Source of the DNA: Desulfovibrionaceae bacterium
Lineage (GTDB): Bacteria; Desulfobacterota; Desulfovibrionia; Desulfovibrionales; Desulfovibrionaceae
Assembly (NCBI GenBank): GCA_030539415.1
Contig: JAUNSE010000117.1
Coordinates: 1-6,495 of the forward strand
DNA: 6,495 bases
Direction: 5' to 3'
Shown: positions 5,456 through 6,495 of the stretch, piece by piece
Position numbering within the stretch: position 1 is the first letter of the stretch
Layout of the letters: each line of letters starts with the position of its first letter
Notes under the pieces: generated by a model
What the model was told of the DNA's origin: nothing
Database searches by the model: none
The model's input: the letters and a program-made list of their open reading frames with translations, nothing else
Program-made: the position numbers and the translations under genes

Positions 5456-5887
5456 ATGGACATGAACGAGCAGGCAGCCTTTGACAGCTTTCTGAAGGAT
5501 TGGGAGGTGGACCCCCTCGGCGCCAAAAAAGTGCTGGAGGGCTACCGCGCGCTTCTGGCCGGCATGGAGGGCGTCAGCCTGAAATATCACTGCCGTCCCG
5601 GCGTGAGCTATTCCATCCGCGCGAAGGGAAAGGGCCAGACCGGCCGCGACCTTTTTGTGCTTGTGGACGTGGTGGACGATGATCCGGCCGAGCGCTGGCT
5701 CTCTGTCTGCTTCTACGCGGACCTCATCACCGATCCGGACGAGCTTGGCGACTGGGTGCCCGAAGGCCTGGGCGGCGAGGATGCGGCCTGCTTCAACTAT
5801 GACGAGGCCAGCGCCGACATGGAGGCCTACATCGCCGACCGCCTGAAGGAGGCGGCCGCGAAGGCCTGCCAGGACGGAGCGAAATAG
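5456..5887 (+). CDS. Conserved-looking hypothetical protein, small and acidic
   Basis: I do not recognise a named family for this 143-residue protein. It has no signal peptide and no membrane segment, so it is probably cytoplasmic. Residues 5-37 look helical. They are followed by strand-like runs: SLKYHC (41-46), GVSYSIRAK (49-57), LFVLVDVVDDD (66-76) and WLSVCFYADLI (81-91). An acidic loop with DPDELGDW and PEGLGGEDA follows, then a closing helix (118-137). This suggests a compact alpha/beta fold with a central sheet. The wording resembles hypothetical proteins I associate with Desulfovibrio, without a function. The start at 5456 rests on the AAGGAG site. Codon use matches its neighbours, which argues for a resident gene. 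The stop is one base before the exonuclease start, so the two are very probably translated together. Confidence 0.85.
   Translation: MDMNEQAAFDSFLKDWEVDPLGAKKVLEGYRALLAGMEGVSLKYHCRPGVSYSIRAKGKGQTGRDLFVLVDVVDDDPAERWLSVCFYADLITDPDELGDWVPEGLGGEDAACFNYDEASADMEAYIADRLKEAAAKACQDGAK
5876..5879 (+). promoter_or_regulatory. Ribosome binding site for the TTG-started exonuclease
   Basis: GGAG inside the last codons of the preceding gene lies 9 bases before the TTG at 5889. It supports a TTG start and translational coupling. Confidence 0.65.
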
Positions 5888-5888
5888 C

Positions 5889-6464
5889 TTGTCGGTCTTT
5901 GCAGCCATAGATTTCGAGACCAGCGGGCGCGAGCGCCACTCGGCCTGCTCCGTTGGCCTTGTCCGCATAGAGGACGGCGTGCTGACCGGGACCTACTGCA
6001 CCCTGATCAGACCGCCGTCCTCCCGCGTCGAGTTCACCTGGGTGCACGGCCTCACCTGGTCCGTGCTGAAGGACGCGCCCACCTTTCCCGAGGTGTGGCC
6101 CGAGATGCAGGCCTTTCTGGAGGGCGCGCAGGGCTTCGTGGCCCACAACGCGCCCTTTGACAGGGGCGTGCTCGAGGCCTGCTGCCAGGCCTTCGGCTGC
6201 CCGAACCCCAATCTGCCCTTCTACTGCACGCTCAAGGGGGCGAGGGCGCATCTGAACCTGCCCTCGCGAGGGCTGGATGTGGTCTGCGCCCATTACGGCA
6301 TTCCCCTGCGCCATCACGACGCCCTGAGCGATGCCGAGGGCAGCGCGAGAATCTTCGTGCGCATGCAGCGCGAGGGCCTTGCACCCGAGGCGATGCTGCT
6401 CGGCCCGAAGGCGAAGCCGAAATGCGCGGGCGCCAGAACACGCAGGCCGCGGTCCACGGCATAG
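5889..6464 (+). CDS. DEDDh-family 3'-5' exonuclease (DnaQ/RNase T-like)
   Basis: This 191-residue protein has the fold signature of DnaQ-like nucleases, which remove nucleotides from 3' ends using two metal ions. Exo I is AAIDFETSG with Asp8 and Glu10. Exo II is VAHNAPFDRGVLE with Asp91. Exo III is HDALSDAE with His143 and Asp148, the histidine form that defines the DEDDh group. All catalytic residues are present. After about residue 160 comes a short basic tail (several Lys and Arg) that could touch nucleic acid. It has no polymerase, helicase or BRCT part. It resembles stand-alone exonucleases more than the replicative epsilon subunit (243 residues in E. coli), so I give no dnaQ symbol; whether it prefers DNA or RNA cannot be read from the sequence. 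The start is a TTG: the catalytic block begins 7 codons later, and the next in-frame Met is at residue 73. It follows the hypothetical gene by one base. Confidence 0.9.
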   Translation: MSVFAAIDFETSGRERHSACSVGLVRIEDGVLTGTYCTLIRPPSSRVEFTWVHGLTWSVLKDAPTFPEVWPEMQAFLEGAQGFVAHNAPFDRGVLEACCQAFGCPNPNLPFYCTLKGARAHLNLPSRGLDVVCAHYGIPLRHHDALSDAEGSARIFVRMQREGLAPEAMLLGPKAKPKCAGARTRRPRSTA

Positions 6465-6495
6465 AAAGAAAGGATCGGCCGATAAAGCGCGTGAG
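6465..6495. other. Short tail after the exonuclease gene
   Basis: These last 31 bases contain a perfect 10-base palindrome, ATCGGCCGAT (6474-6483), preceded by a purine-rich AAAGAAAGGA. No gene start can be assigned. The palindrome has no loop and no T-run, so it is not a clear terminator. Confidence 0.3.

Noticed and set aside
5213..5968. A 251-codon minus-strand frame across the divergent region, the 5456 gene and the exonuclease start
   Set aside because: It runs antisense to two well-supported genes and over the promoter region, has no ribosome binding site that I can see, and no family motif.
1..6495. Mobile element, phage, CRISPR, toxin-antitoxin or defence island
   Set aside because: I found no transposase, integrase, terminal inverted repeats, regular spaced repeats or toxin-like pair. 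Base composition and codon use are uniform across the window. The hypothetical/exonuclease pair has no toxin-antitoxin signature.

Overview
This is a GC-rich window of ordinary chromosomal housekeeping genes, most like a member of the Desulfovibrionaceae (Desulfovibrio, Bilophila, Mailhella and relatives). That placement is a judgement from protein wording and gene order: trpF-trpB-trpA fits the trp operon order I associate with Desulfovibrio, and the FtsH is of a proteobacterial type. I could not test it by search. There is no sign of a phage, transposon, integron, CRISPR array, rRNA or tRNA.

Layout. (1) Positions 1-2481, plus strand: the end of a tryptophan biosynthesis operon, with the C-terminal two thirds of trpF, then complete trpB and trpA, closed by a strong intrinsic terminator at 2513-2559. 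(2) 2482-2755: a convergent gap holding that terminator, a 10-bp inverted repeat with a long loop, and a minus-strand terminator for ftsH. (3) 2756-5041, minus strand: panD followed by ftsH, 33 bases apart and probably one transcript. (4) 5042-5455: a divergent control region with two good sigma70-type promoters facing panD, a weaker candidate facing right, and several dyads, one of which can mask the panD ribosome binding site. (5) 5456-6464, plus strand: a tightly packed pair, a 143-residue acidic protein I do not recognise and a single-domain DEDDh 3'-5' exonuclease starting at TTG one base after the previous stop codon. The last 31 bases hold no gene I can identify.

How the genes work together. 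TrpF, TrpB and TrpA carry out the phosphoribosylanthranilate isomerase and tryptophan synthase steps. PanD makes beta-alanine for pantothenate and CoA. FtsH is the membrane-anchored AAA+ zinc protease of protein quality control. The hypothetical protein and the exonuclease are probably co-translated, but nothing in the sequence says what they do together.

I did not find a convincing new biological system. The points most worth a second look are the panD-ftsH pairing with its two-promoter, structured leader and longer-than-E. coli PanD tail, the unknown protein coupled to the exonuclease, and the dyads in the trpF-trpB gap and in the divergent region.
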